Assembly (NCBI GenBank): GCA_030144725.1
Contig: JASKMD010000006.1
Span: 2,343,433 to 2,407,432 of the forward strand
Direction of reading: 5' to 3'
Length of the DNA stretch: 64,000 nucleotides
From: Haematococcus lacustris
Taxonomy: Eukaryota > Chlorophyta > Chlorophyceae > Chlamydomonadales > Haematococcaceae
The notes under the pieces were generated by a model, which was not told the DNA's origin, did not search any database, and saw only the letters and a program-made list of their open reading frames with translations. Below are positions 11,971 to 22,114 of the stretch, in pieces (the first letter of the stretch is position 1; each line of letters begins with the position of its first letter). Both the position numbers and the translations under genes were made by a program.

Positions 11971-12744
11971 AAGAAATACAAAGCGCCATGGTGGGCCGTG
12001 CACCTGGTGGTCTTCTTTGGTGCTGCTGTCATTGGCACTGGGGGTGGGTGGGGTGCTGATGCGGTGCTGCGGGCCTGCTGCAAGGTGGTGTGCAGGCCCA
12101 GGGGCACAGACCAGCGGTGGGGCAGGGTGGTGCTTGTGGATGAGCACCGCACCACCCGGGTCAGCTCAGCAGTGAATGGCCAGCAGCCCTGTGAGGAGGC
12201 GCTGGACCATGAGCAGCCCACCAGGCGTGCAGACTGGAAGCCCCCAGCAAGGCAGGCGGAACACCGCCGGTTGCGTGCAGCATGGAGCCAGCAGCGTGAC
12301 CAGCCAGTGCGGGGCCTTATATGATGCCAGGTAGTGGCCCCCCACCAGCACCCATGCAGCAGCCAGGCAGCCACACAGACAGCAGGCGCAGAGCCAGGGC
12401 CCAGCACTCCCCCGCCAGCCAAGCGCAGCAAGCGCACCAAGGCTGAGCCGGCAGCTGAGCCCACCCAGCCCACCAAGGGCAAATGCAAGGCCAAGGGCAA
12501 GGCTGCTAAAGCCAAACCAGCCCCACAGCCAGGCAGGTGGCTGGACAGGGACTGCAATGCAGCATTGAATATGCAGCGCATTGGGGAGAGCAGGTGGCGG
12601 CCGCTGGAGCTGTGCTACTGGCCAGACCAGGGAGCGCTGCCAGCCAAGGACAAGGAGTACCCTGGCCTGGGCTGCAAGCGGCTGCGAGACAAGCCACCCA
12701 TGGCCCAGCAGCAGCAGCAGCAGCAGCCTGTTAAGGCACAGTAG
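11971..12744 (+). pseudogene. Fanzor (TnpB-like) C-terminal region, one nonsense codon
   Basis: The frame encodes a RuvC-fold region typical of algal Fanzor proteins: GWGADAVLRACCKVVC, then VVLVDEHRTTRVSS (the RuvC-II Glu block), a low-complexity Ala/Pro/Lys linker, then RWLDRDCNAALNMQRIG (the RuvC-III D-R-D-x-N-A-A block) and RWRPLELC. It ends in poly-Gln. One in-frame TGA at 12322-12324 replaces the Trp codon found in the copy at 49.3 kb; otherwise the frame is open. The N-terminal domain and upstream exons are absent, so this is a 5'-truncated element. Fanzors are RNA-guided DNA nucleases of eukaryotic transposons. The TnpB-type zinc-finger cysteine pairs are not evident. Confidence 0.75.
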
Positions 12745-12770
12745 TGTGTGCCCCCCCATTTGAGCTGTCA

Positions 12771-12880
12771 TCAGCTTACAATCAGTGCATGTTTCTCATG
12801 CCAACTCTACACCATAGCCCTAACAGGTCAGGCAATAGTGTAGGTGGTAGGCACTCATGCACCATGTCCATGTGTATTGG
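12771..12880 (+). ncRNA. Conserved Fanzor 3' block, candidate guide-RNA scaffold (a)
   Basis: Non-coding sequence after the Fanzor stop matches blocks at 20.4, 21.5, 44.1, 50.1 and 50.5 kb. The core is TCATGCCAACTCTAC, then a CCCT...GGTCAGGCAAT segment, then GTAGGTGGTAGGC. Fanzor guide RNAs usually come from the 3' flank of the gene, so a guide scaffold is possible; a plain 3' UTR or transposon end is the alternative. Confidence 0.4.
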
Positions 12881-12908
12881 ATATACTCCACACAGCCCCT
12901 GAACACCA

Positions 12909-12980
12909 TTTGAGTCAGGCCGCTAGTGGCCCCTAGTATTCCCGCTAGTTGCTGCTAGTGGCCACTACTGGTCCGGCTCA
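12909..12980. repeat. Degenerate hairpin terminal motif
   Basis: Starts ATTTGAGTCAGGCCGCTAG and carries several CTAGTGGCC/GGCCACTA palindromes. It corresponds to the terminal hairpin at 50604-50656 and marks the 3' end of the 12-kb Fanzor relic. Confidence 0.5.
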
Positions 12981-13345
12981 TTCCCTGACCTAACTTACCC
13001 TCTATCGCCCTTCCAGAACCTAAGTTCCAACTACCCAGCCCATGGCTTAGCCCTGCCTGCTTTCCCTCCCACCTGACAATCCTCCTCCATGGGCCCCCAA
13101 GAATCCCTAGTAGACAGTCTCTGACTCTGGTGCATGCTCTGCCTGCCCACCCCCCTCTGTGCAAGAGTCATACCGAAGCATGCCGCACTGTGAGCCGGGC
13201 CCTATGACCCGAGCAACACATGCAATGCCTGATTCTCAAACTTGATACATGCCAGCCTTGGTTCATGGCATCACAGCTGTTGATATCCCTGCGTGGGACA
13301 GTTCCTGTGTTCGCAAGCCCACCTGAAACCATCTGCCTTTGCTGA
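12981..13345 (-). pseudogene. Fanzor 5'-region fragment of unit A
   Basis: On the minus strand this matches the 5' part of the Fanzor genes of units B, C and D, including the segment preceding GCATGCYGCACTGTGAGCC and the GGTTTCAGGTGGGCTTGCGA exon edge. It lies head-to-head with EEP copy A, as in the other units. It is cut off near 12.98 kb, where the 12-kb Fanzor element ends. Confidence 0.55.
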
Positions 13346-13889
13346 GCTAGGCCCCAACTACGTCTAGTGAAACTGATCCCTGCCCTGCCGCACTGCTGCC
13401 TGACCCTTTCCTCGCCGTCGACCAGTACCCACCAGTCAACCAGGCCAGCCAGTCAACCAGGACTATTATCAAGCCAGTGCGCACAAGACTTTCACCATGC
13501 CCGGCTCCTCTGCCACTGCTTGTGTACGAACCTGGCGATGCGGTTTTGAGCTACGGGTTTTGCAAGACCCTCCTGAAGTTGCCGGTTCCAACCTGGCTTA
13601 AAGCAGCTGCAACAGCAAGGAACGCGCTTGGCCAGCTGCGCAGTGGACTTGTAGCCTTGAGCCTGCCAAGCGTCGCGAATTGTTCACACATGTACAAGTC
13701 GAGGCGATATAGTCTCCGCGTGCTCAGTTGTGCGGGCTGCAGCAGCTGGGTCTGCATACGAGCATGCGGTTGTCGACCTTGCGGCCGGCAGGGTTAGGGA
13801 GTCCCCGGGGTGTGCGAAGGGTAAGCCCATACGACATTGCCTTGCAATATACAGCTATTGAACAGCCTAGAAGCTCGCTAGCAACGAAA

Positions 13890-16800
13890 TGACGCTGTTG
13901 CGGGCACCGGGCCGAAACGACACAGGTGCTGTCGTCTACGTTCCAGACCTTGGACCTCAGCGCGGCTACTTTAGAGAATGGCGCTGCCGAGATACTTATT
14001 TCACCACAAGCGTCACCAAGAGCGTCACCAAGGGCTTCGCCACGGGCGTCTGCCAGCAACTTTGAGGCACCCCTTGCCTGCGAAGGCCACCGTTTCAGCG
14101 CATCTTCATTGTCTCGGGGAGCCAGCCCTCTGGGCCCAGCTTGGCCACGAGCTTCCCTGGGGCAGGTTGCACCGCAAGGGACGCTGCCGGGACGCGGCCC
14201 CACTGGCGTGAGGTGAGCTGGCGCAGCCTGGCAGTGCGATGGCGAACTTGCCTGCTGGCTGCGCTCAGTGTCGAGGCCGGTGCGGTGCTTGGTTGCAGGT
14301 TTGCCAGCGCTACCAACATCCTGAACGACGCTGGTACCAGTACCACCAGCAAAGCACGCTCGCACCTGGGCTCCAAGGCCATGGGCCACGATGTGGACAG
14401 CAGGTACGGCAAGGCAGCAGTGGACATGGCTGTGTGCTATGATGGTGACATCACTGCAGCGAGGAAGGTTAATGTGCACAGCAGAAGCCTTATCAGATGT
14501 ATGTGGGCTCCATGCTTAACTGCCCGGCTGATGTGCAGGCCCACCCTGGCCCAGGGAACTCCAGGCATGTTGGACACACTAGGCGATTCAGAGGCCCAGG
14601 AGCGTCACTACTGGTAGGTCCTTGCTCACCATGGGCCCCGGCATGTGAGCAGCAGGTTCACTGTGTCACTGCCTGCCATGGAGTCAGGGTTTAATCGTGC
14701 CGTGCTGCGCTTGTGTCCCAACCCAGCTGGGCATGTGTGGCACTGACTCACCAAGTCAGGAGACTATGTTGCTGGGTGCAGGAGCGACTTGGTGGAGCAA
14801 GTGAAGGATGATGCACCCGGCCAGGAGCCAGAGCCACCTACAGGTCGCTGTGAAGCCTTAGACAGGAGTATCGCAGCCACGTTCTTTGTCTTCAAGAACA
14901 TGCTCGACGCCATGGCCTCCCCAGACCCACTAACCCCGCTAAGGTAACACCGCCACAGGCCACTGTGCCACGCCTCAACCGCCCCCGCACATCTGCCTCA
15001 CAGCATCTCATGCATAGGGGAGCCACCTGGCTGCATGCAGGGGGCGAGAATTGCGTGATGCAGTAGTGCAGCCGTTGGCACAATGGGCAGCCTGTAATAT
15101 GAAGTTGCGGCAAACAGGAGCACTTGACATCAAGGAGGCCGAGTACCTTGTGAGCAAGGTGAGCCGCACAGCTGCTGATGGGTAATTTCTGAAGACAGCG
15201 CTGACGGGACTGACGCTGCACACTGGCTGGTGACCTCCAGTTTCATAGCCCTGGCATGAAGCGCTTGTTTGTGGACGTGGGTGGAGCCATGCAGCTGCCT
15301 GGGCGGACCAAGCTGCCCTCGTTCACCAAGGTGAGTGGGAAGCAGCAGCAGGCTGCCTCTGTCACTACAAGCCTGGACTGCTCTCCCATCCTTCTTCAAG
15401 TTTCCCACCCCTGGCAATGAATTGTGCCTGTTTTTGGCAGGAAATCCTTCCTGCCTTACGGGAATGCGTGGAAGGGATGCAGCGAGCACTTGATGCAGGC
15501 TTGAGAAACGACATCGCGCTGTGCAAGAGTCTTCTGCAGGTCCGGCCTGCCCCACTGCCAGTCCATACACCCTACTACTGCCCCACTGCCACACCTGTGC
15601 GGCTTATCCCGCTGCCTGCCCTGCTCAGCTGTGCCAGGCCTGTGCGCTACTGTGCCAGCAGAGCTGTGCAGCCGTGCCTCGCCTACCCTGTGACGGCCAG
15701 AGAGCCAGTGAGACCATCCTCACCCCGCTGTGTGTGCACAGGCCCATCAGGCGGCCAGCTTCAAGCAGGCTTTAGGCCTGTACGAGTGGCTGGCCTTACA
15801 CAGCCAGGGAGAAGCCTTTCAGCAGGATGCGCGGAAAGCAGCTAAGGAGACCAAGGCCCAAGCGGCCATGATAGCGACATGGAACGTGGAGTTAAAAGCC
15901 ACGGTGTGTAAGGCATGGTGTGAGGATGCCTTCTGCCCTAGTGTGAGCCTAACCTTTGACGCCCTACCTGCTGATGCAGGGTGACTCAGACGGCCCCTCA
16001 GGGCCCTACACCATGCTGCGCTTGATGGCAAGCCATGGGCTGCATGTTATCGCGCTGCAAGAGCTGAACGATCCGGTGGAGGTGCAGGCCATGCTGGAGA
16101 AAGCCAGAGATGCTGGTCAGTGGATCTGGTGTTTAACTAATTGCCCCACTGCCCTGCCAGCCTTGCATGGTAGCCACCATGCCAGCAGCCACAACTTCCA
16201 GCTGACCTACCTGACCTACCCTCGCATGCTTGATGCCCAGCCCGTCAGGGCTGAGACCCTCAGAGCTGGTCAGCTGGGGTGATTGATGGCGCCCTACCCA
16301 CGCATTGCTAACCCGCTTCCCTTCCACAGGATTGGTGGGCTACACGCTGTACATGCCAGACGATGATGTCATGGTGCGCAGTGGCTATCTAACGGCCCGT
16401 CGAGGTCAAAAGGGCGGCTTCCTCTGCCTTGATGGCCACGTCAAGGTTCTGGTAGGTCAAACACCGGCAGTGCAAGGCTCGTGCAACCCGTGCCATCCTT
16501 GCCGTCCATGCCTGATCACACAGCCATAGACCCACAGCCGTCCTGCTGTCGACCTGCTCATCCCTGCAGAAGTGCTGGAGCGACAGCTTGGTAAGGGTCA
16601 TGACGCCAGAAGACCATGAGGAGCTCACAGAGCTTATGCTTAAGCATAAGAAAGAGCCTGACGCGTACATGAAAGCTGGCAGCAACATTGTGGACATGGC
16701 AGTCATGCTTGTGGGTGGGCAGCCCACCCTATTCCTCAGCTGCCACCTGGCCGCCAATAAAAAGTGCAAAGTCCAGCGGGACATACAGGCACGTGCCATG

Positions 16801-17606
16801 GTGCAGCTGCATCGCAAGCTGCTGGAGGAGCACCCCGAGCTGGCCAGTATGCCCGCTGTCATGATGGGGGACTTCAACACGCCTGACCCAAAGCTGAGGT
16901 AAGGGTTAGGGTCAGGCGACATGCTGGCATCTGCTGTACTGGGCATTGTCATAAGCTGTGACGCAACCATGTCCTCCATGTTTTTATGGCCCATGCAGCG
17001 GCTGGGAGAAGGCCACCATGAAGGCAGACTGCGCGAAGAGCCTTCCAATGGAAGATGAACACGTTGACCACCTGTACCTGTGGTGCCCCACCACATCATC
17101 CAGTGCTGGCAGCATACCTCAGGTCAGTGGCAAACGCATGACGGGGCAGCTAGCTGGGCACATGCGGCATGTGGCTTCAACAGCTGGGTGCAAGGGTCGC
17201 ATGCGAGCTGACATTCCTACCTCATGGGTTTGCCTGGTGTCGTGATGTCATGATGCTGTAGGCTGCATGGCTGACGAAGGCTGAGACCATTGATGCCAGC
17301 ATTGGCACCCAATTGGGTGTGAGGAATAAAGGAAAGGAAAAGAAGACTAAGAAAAAGAATAAGGACAAAACAGCTTTGCCAGCAGTTAGTGACGAGAAGG
17401 CGGCTCAGCGTGAAAAGGCACGCTTGCTCACGAAGGGAAAAAACGAGGCCTGGCACCAGCTCGGGGTGTTGTCGGCCTCTAACCACAACCCATGTGTGGC
17501 AGCCCTGGGCCTGCCAAATCAGCCCACCCACACCAGCGAGCAGCTGCAAGCCCTGGAGGCGGCGTGCTTGACGTTGGGGCCACCGAAGCTGCAGAACAAG
17601 CCGTGA
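13890..17606 (+). pseudogene. EEP-domain nuclease/phosphatase gene, copy A
   Basis: A multi-exon gene. Visible exons: about 13926-14215 (repeated S-P-R-A segments), 14299-14613 (ASATNILNDAGTSTTSKARS), 14656-14943, 15041-15158, 15238-15329, 15441-15539, 15742-15903, 15980-16112, 16330-16450, 16571-16901, 17000-17123, and a Lys-rich last exon to 17606. The C-terminal half holds every EEP motif: TWNVE (Asn), ALQELN (Glu), SCHLAA (His), GDFNTP (Asp/Asn) and VDHLYLW (Asp-His). It is therefore a metal-dependent nuclease or phosphatase fold; the substrate is unknown, and the N-terminal half resembles nothing I know. A TGA at 14744-14746 interrupts the third exon, so this copy is probably inactive unless that codon is spliced out. 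Confidence 0.7.
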
Positions 17607-18169
17607 CATCCATCAGATTAGGAGGGCGACCAAGCAACTCCTGTTCAGTCCTCATGCACTGCAAGCCATGCATCTGTTCAGTCGTATGTGACCAAGTAAG
17701 GGGTGGTTAGGCTGAGCATGCCTGATCACTGAAACCAGCCAGGCCTACAGCTTGTACCAATGCACTTGCCACACAGTTTTGGATTGGCTGCACTCCAACC
17801 CAAGGAGTAGAGTGTAGTGCAATTCATGTCTTGGCAATACCGAAGTTAAAGAGCGCCGCGCATTGATGTTTTCCTCTTGGTTCTGAGTCAGGTGCATTGA
17901 GTTCTATACCTAGCTAGGCGTACAGCTATTGCCCGATGTGTGACTTGTGACAGCTATTGCCTTGCAATGATGATAGTGCCTGATGACGTGTGAATGCATG
18001 GTGTGAATGATGCTGGTGGGACAATGATGCGAATGCTCCAGACGTGCCTGTGTAAGCTGGTGGCTGTGCACGGTCCTCCTTTGCTAGTGGCATGGGAGCA
18101 ATGGCTGTCACCAAGGCACGGCAGCCCTGGCTGAGGGCTTTTGTTTATTTACAAACCTCACGTGCATAG
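17607..18169. other. Flank of unit A, no gene
   Basis: Short 3' flank of the EEP gene, then ordinary intergenic DNA. No convincing frame or RNA gene is seen. Confidence 0.45.
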
Positions 18170-18500
18170 CTCTGCCTGCGGAGCTCTGCCCCCATCTCAA
18201 CAGAGCATGCCACACTGTGAGCCTGGCCCTATGACTCGAGCAACACATGCAATGCCTGTTGCTCACAATGCTCGGGTGTGGCTGCGTGCCTGCCGACCCG
18301 CCATCCTATTGACCCTGATCCATGCCAGCCCTGGTACACGGCGCCACAGCTGTGGATGTCCATGCCTAGGACAGAGAAACATCCCAATGTACCATGGTAC
18401 CAAGGTAACGTGGAACATGTTTGACTGTGGGTATTCTCACTCAGCTGCTACCCTGTATAAGACAGTCCCTGTGTCTGTGAACCCCAAGTCCATTGGGCGA
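18170..18500 (-). pseudogene. Fanzor 5'-region fragment
   Basis: The minus strand reads a segment homologous to the D-I-N-S-C-D-A-M-Y-x-G-W-H region of the Fanzor 5' exons at 57.5 and 61.6 kb, here with Cys-Gly-Ala-Val substitutions, followed by the shared HAATPEHCEQQALHV segment. It is isolated from any Fanzor catalytic part on the same strand. Confidence 0.5.
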
Positions 18501-18739
18501 CACATGAAAGATGGCTATTGCACATGGTTGCCAGTGGTGCCTTGCTAGTAGACCAAGAGTGTCTTACAGCTCGACAAGAAGACAACAGGGGCTAACCTCA
18601 CTGGCATCACCCTCAAGTGTACCTTGTTGCCCTGATGCCTGAGATTGGGGCCAAGGTGGGGCCAAGTGGATGTGAGAGGTTGTATCCCTTCCTTGTGATT
18701 CTTGGTGGGTGTACTATAGCTGGGCCCACCAGTCTGGAT

Positions 18740-19016
18740 ACACCGACCAACCCCTGCACCATTCTCATCGCAAGGCAGCACCACAGCCATTGCAACGCAG
18801 CGCTCAACATGCAGGAAAGTGGAGGCAGCAGGTGGCGCCCACTAGAGCTGTGCTGGTAGCCAGAGCTGAGGGTACAAGAGCCCCCCTGGGGAATACCCAG
18901 AGCTGTGGTACAAGCGGCTGCATGACCGTCCTCGGCTTAGCAGCAAGCTGTGGCACAGTAGTGTATGTCACCAATTAAGCTGTCATCAGCTCACAATTAG
19001 TGCGCGTTTCTGTTTT
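18740..19016 (+). pseudogene. Fanzor 3' fragment with deleted catalytic block
   Basis: Reads HCNAALNMQ...SRWRPLELC, the RuvC-III end of Fanzor, but the preceding P-G-R-W-L-D-R-D block is missing and the frame then shifts. It continues into the beginning of the conserved 3' block (CTGTCATCAGCT, 18977 onward) and stops near 19016. Confidence 0.65.
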
Positions 19017-19612
19017 CTATTGGGACGCTGTGTGTGAAAGCCCTGGAACCAGCAGTGCCAGCGTTTGAGGTGGGTGACCGCGGCCGTGCGTGTTCAGGGC
19101 CCAGCCGAGAAGCCAAAGCGAAGCAGTCACTCCCATGCAAGCCCACCAGCTGACTGGTGCCCAGGGGCCCTTGGTTCCATCAGCCAGGTAGAGCAGCATA
19201 GATCGTCAGAGTAGTGCAAAAGGATTACAAGCTGATACCTGAAGCCTAACGCGGATGGTGCCCAATTACCCTTGCCTCCACCCTTGCCTCCTCCAGCCCT
19301 GTCCCTGTACTCCCCTGTCCCCTGACCCCCTGCTGCATGCGTCTCACAATGCTGCATCAGGTGGCGTTCGTGCCCAGCGCGGTGTGCTGGGCCCTGACTC
19401 ACGCCCTAGCCCACAAGTCTGGCTTGCCTCTGCTGGCAGATGACGCGCGCACCCATCGCCTCACGCTGCTGAGGGCGGGCCTGGGCGCTGCCTCCCTCAT
19501 CCTGTACCTACTGCAGCCTGGCAGAGTTGCCCATGAATGACGCTGTCACTCTATTGTTTTGCTCGCCTGGTGAGAAGGACGTGAGGTGTGCTGGGTCAGG
19601 ACTGGGTGAGGG
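19017..19612. other. Unassigned; possible exon at 19337-19540 (+)
   Basis: A 67-codon plus-strand frame at 19337-19540 has a plausible hydrophobic segment (LGAASLILYLLQ) and could be an exon, but no family is recognised. The remainder shows nothing. Confidence 0.25.
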
Positions 19613-19620
19613 CTGCCAGC

Positions 19621-20228
19621 CAGGGCTGTGACTATACGGGGTAAGTTACTGATATCCGGCTGGTAACCCGTAAGTAAGTATGTCCGTAAGCGATACGGGG
19701 TAAGTCCGAACCAACCGCTTCCCGTATGTGTGAAGCACCCTGTGACCTCTGTGTGAAGCCTCCCTGCAACATCAGTGTGTCGCGACGAGCGCACATCCAT
19801 TGCGATGGAGTTAGGGTCACCACGCGCCACTCAGCGACTGCAGATGCAGGCACTTTTGCGCCGGTCTTCCATGGCAACTGCAGAGGATGTGCGGCAGATC
19901 CCCGGTGTCTCCGGGCCGCTCAGAAAGCGCAGCCGGACCGACCAGCCCAACCTTAGCACGTGGTTGAGAGAGACGTGCTAAGTACTAAACACTCGGAAGC
20001 AGATGGGATCGATGAGTAAACAAAGTTGGAGGAAACAGGTGAAGCAGGGTTGGAGGAAGCAGGGAAGGTGGAAGGGGAGAAGCGAAAAAGATGGCCCGCA
20101 TGTTTGCATGGGCCCCCTTACGGCGGAACTTACAGATCGGTAAGGCGGAACTTACGCGTGTGCTTACTGAGCTACGGTAAGTAATGTAAGCGTATCCGTA
20201 ACCCGTAACCCCGTATCGCACAGGCCTG
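19621..20228. mobile_element. hAT-like MITE with 8-bp target duplication
   Basis: The left end is CAGGGCTGTGACTATACGGG; the inverted right end reads CAGGCCTGTGCGATACGGGG. Subterminal GGTAAGT and TTACGG motifs recur. The element is flanked by CTGCCAGC at 19613-19620 and again at 20229-20236, a perfect 8-bp duplication typical of the hAT superfamily. At 608 bp it encodes no transposase; a 68-codon frame at 19775-19981 is unrecognised. It is inserted beside a Fanzor 3' relic. Confidence 0.85.
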
Positions 20229-20236
20229 CTGCCAGC

Positions 20237-20246
20237 CCCAAGGCCC

Positions 20247-20329
<83 letters not shown>

Positions 20330-20480
20330 GCTGTGGGACCAGTAGTGTGTGTCACCAGTTGAGCTGTCACCAATCAGTGCATGTTTGTCATGCCAATTCT
20401 AGGCTGTAGCCCTGTCACAGGGGTCAGGCAATAAAGTAGGTGAAAGGCACCCATGCCGTGTGCATTTCTCCATTGCTTTA
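20237..20480 (+). pseudogene. Fanzor 3' relic with expanded CAG tract
   Basis: Begins with a remnant of the Fanzor C-terminal poly-Gln region, here 26 uninterrupted CAG units (20249-20326). It continues with the stop-codon context CAGTAGTGTGTGTCACCA seen after other Fanzor copies, then the conserved 3' block with its CCCTGTCACAGGGG hairpin (about 20410). The upstream catalytic sequence is lost. Confidence 0.6.
20249..20326. repeat. (CAG)26 microsatellite
   Basis: Pure CAG repeat. The flanks show it grew from the poly-Gln tail of a Fanzor copy. Confidence 0.9.
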
Positions 20481-20911
20481 CTCCATACAGACAAAACGCC
20501 ACCCCTATTGAGGGTCAAGGTGCTTAGGGGCTGATCACACTTGAGCTGTGACGGCTTGTGAGGGACTGGTCCATTGCCACCACTAGAGCGTGACCCGGAA
20601 TGTTAAACCATCTTTAACCATCTTTAACCAAGCCAAAAAGTTTAACCAATCTTTAACACTCCCGCCAGGTCGCACTCCGCAGTCGCGATGGAGTGGAAGT
20701 TAGTTTAACCAGTCGCGCTCTAGCCACCACCTTGCCCAGCTTCTCATCTTACCCCTGGTAGGGTCCAGGTCTTCACACCAATTTGAAGCAGGCTGGCAGC
20801 ACAGTTTTAGCACACTGATCCCATCTACCCCACCGCCATGACATATACACTTCTCATGATTCTTTATCATGTGGGAAACAACAGGTGATGTGGCCTGTTG
20901 CACCGGGGCAG

Positions 20912-21202
20912 TGTAACGACTAATAGGAGCTCATGAGATGACAACGTGCAACGCCTATGGCCTTATGTGCACGTTACATTCCTCCCCCCCCTATTCGGCT
21001 CGAAGGCACGATCCGATAGACATCGGTTAGGGGAGATCTCCACGCGTTTGCCGGGGATCGAACCTGGGTGGGCGCCCAACTCCACATCAAAGGTTACCCC
21101 TTGCACTACGGCAAGGGCATCCGGTCGGAAACCAATGTAACGACTAATAGGAGCTCATGAGATGACAATGTGCAACGCCTATGGCCTTATGTGCACGTTA
21201 CA
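20912..21202. mobile_element. TRIM-like miniature LTR element
   Basis: Two 67-bp direct repeats (20912-20978 and 21136-21202, one visible difference) begin TGTAAC and end GTTACA, the TG...CA LTR signature. GGCAG flanks both sides (20907-20911 and 21203-21207), a 5-bp target duplication. The 157-bp interior has no coding frame but on the minus strand contains a tRNA-like T-arm/B-box (GGTTCGATCCC). At 291 bp it is very small for the TRIM/SMART class and must be mobilised in trans. Confidence 0.8.
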
Positions 21203-21454
21203 GGCAGCAGCTGTCCGCCCCACTTGCACTGCTCACTGTTTAAATAGAAGGGCTCTTGGTACTGTCTCCAGTGTGCTGCACAGCTTGTTGGGGTGTCGCC
21301 GCGGCCTTGCTCGAGCTGATAGCCTGCGTCACCTGCCTAGGTCACCTGCCTAGGTCTGCCCATCTGTCGCTAGCGCGCCCCGCTTGTCACTTCCCTCTGA
21401 GCTTGTCCTGCATTGACTGCCTGCATGGGTGTAGCCCTGCCCCACCTGCCTGGC

Positions 21455-21520
21455 TGGACCAAGCCCTGTCATAGGGGTCAGGCAATAAAGTAGGTGGAAG
21501 GCGCCCATGCCGTGTGCATC
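21455..21520 (+). repeat. Fanzor 3' block fragment (d)
   Basis: AGCCCTGTCATAGGGGTCAG followed by GCAATAAAGTAGGTGGAAGG matches the conserved block after the Fanzor stop codons; no Fanzor coding sequence precedes it. Confidence 0.6.
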
Positions 21521-21875
21521 AGTGTTCTTTTATGCGCTATATATAGCGATCGCTATGAGATGCCATATCCCAGGGGTCATTTCGCTCTATGAAATGGTCG
21601 CTTTGCGAGCTGCACAACCTCACACTGCGCGGACCTGTAACCTGCGATTATGCGTGTTTCAGCGTAATTCTCGTTACATTTCGCACCTAAGCGATGTTTT
21701 GAAGAAAGGTCAAGCTACAAATTCAAGGGATGGAATGTATGCCATTTTACTATGAGCTATAGATCATGCATCAGGGCGAAACTGTAGCTGATGACACGTG
21801 ATGATGTCATAACATTGTACTGTGGAGGGCGCCCTACCTGCCTTCTAGACAGGCATCACTGTCACCTCACTTACC

Positions 21876-21910
21876 TGCCTGTCTGCCTGCCTGCCTGCCT
21901 GTCTGCCTCC
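21876..21910. repeat. TGCC tetranucleotide repeat
   Basis: Eight or so near-perfect CTGC/CTGT-type units in a row. Confidence 0.7.
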
Positions 21911-22114
21911 ATGTTCGACAGCAGAACCTCAACCTCCAAACCAGTAAGCCCACTGGCAGCACCTCAACCCTCACCAAGAAGCTGTCGGCTGTGCTAGAAA
22001 GAGCAAGGCACTCAACAAGAGGTGTGCATTGTCCAGTACAGCCGCACCTTGCAGGGACGGGAGTGTTGATAGAAGGCAGGCTCGAGACCTTCAGGCACCT
22101 GGAGGCAGCCAACC

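Noticed and set aside
12166..12771. Minus-strand frames of about 200 codons opposite the Fanzor copies (also at 49302-49889)
   Set aside because: Antisense shadows of the Fanzor frame; Leu/Ala-rich from GC skew, with no family motif.
16902..16915. GGGTTAGGGT as telomere sequence
   Set aside because: A single partial unit inside an EEP intron; chance.
19640..20220. CRISPR-like array from repeated GTAAG/ACGGGG motifs
   Set aside because: The motifs are irregular and belong to the inverted ends of a MITE; no regular repeat-spacer pattern exists and the genome is eukaryotic.
20164..20373. Poly-Cys or poly-Gln/Ala/Ser frame over the CAG repeat
   Set aside because: Microsatellite translation; homology shows a Fanzor 3' relic instead.
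20979..21135. Functional tRNA gene on the minus strand
   Set aside because: It has a good B-box, but the acceptor stem does not pair properly and it sits inside a TRIM-like element, so it is tRNA-like only.
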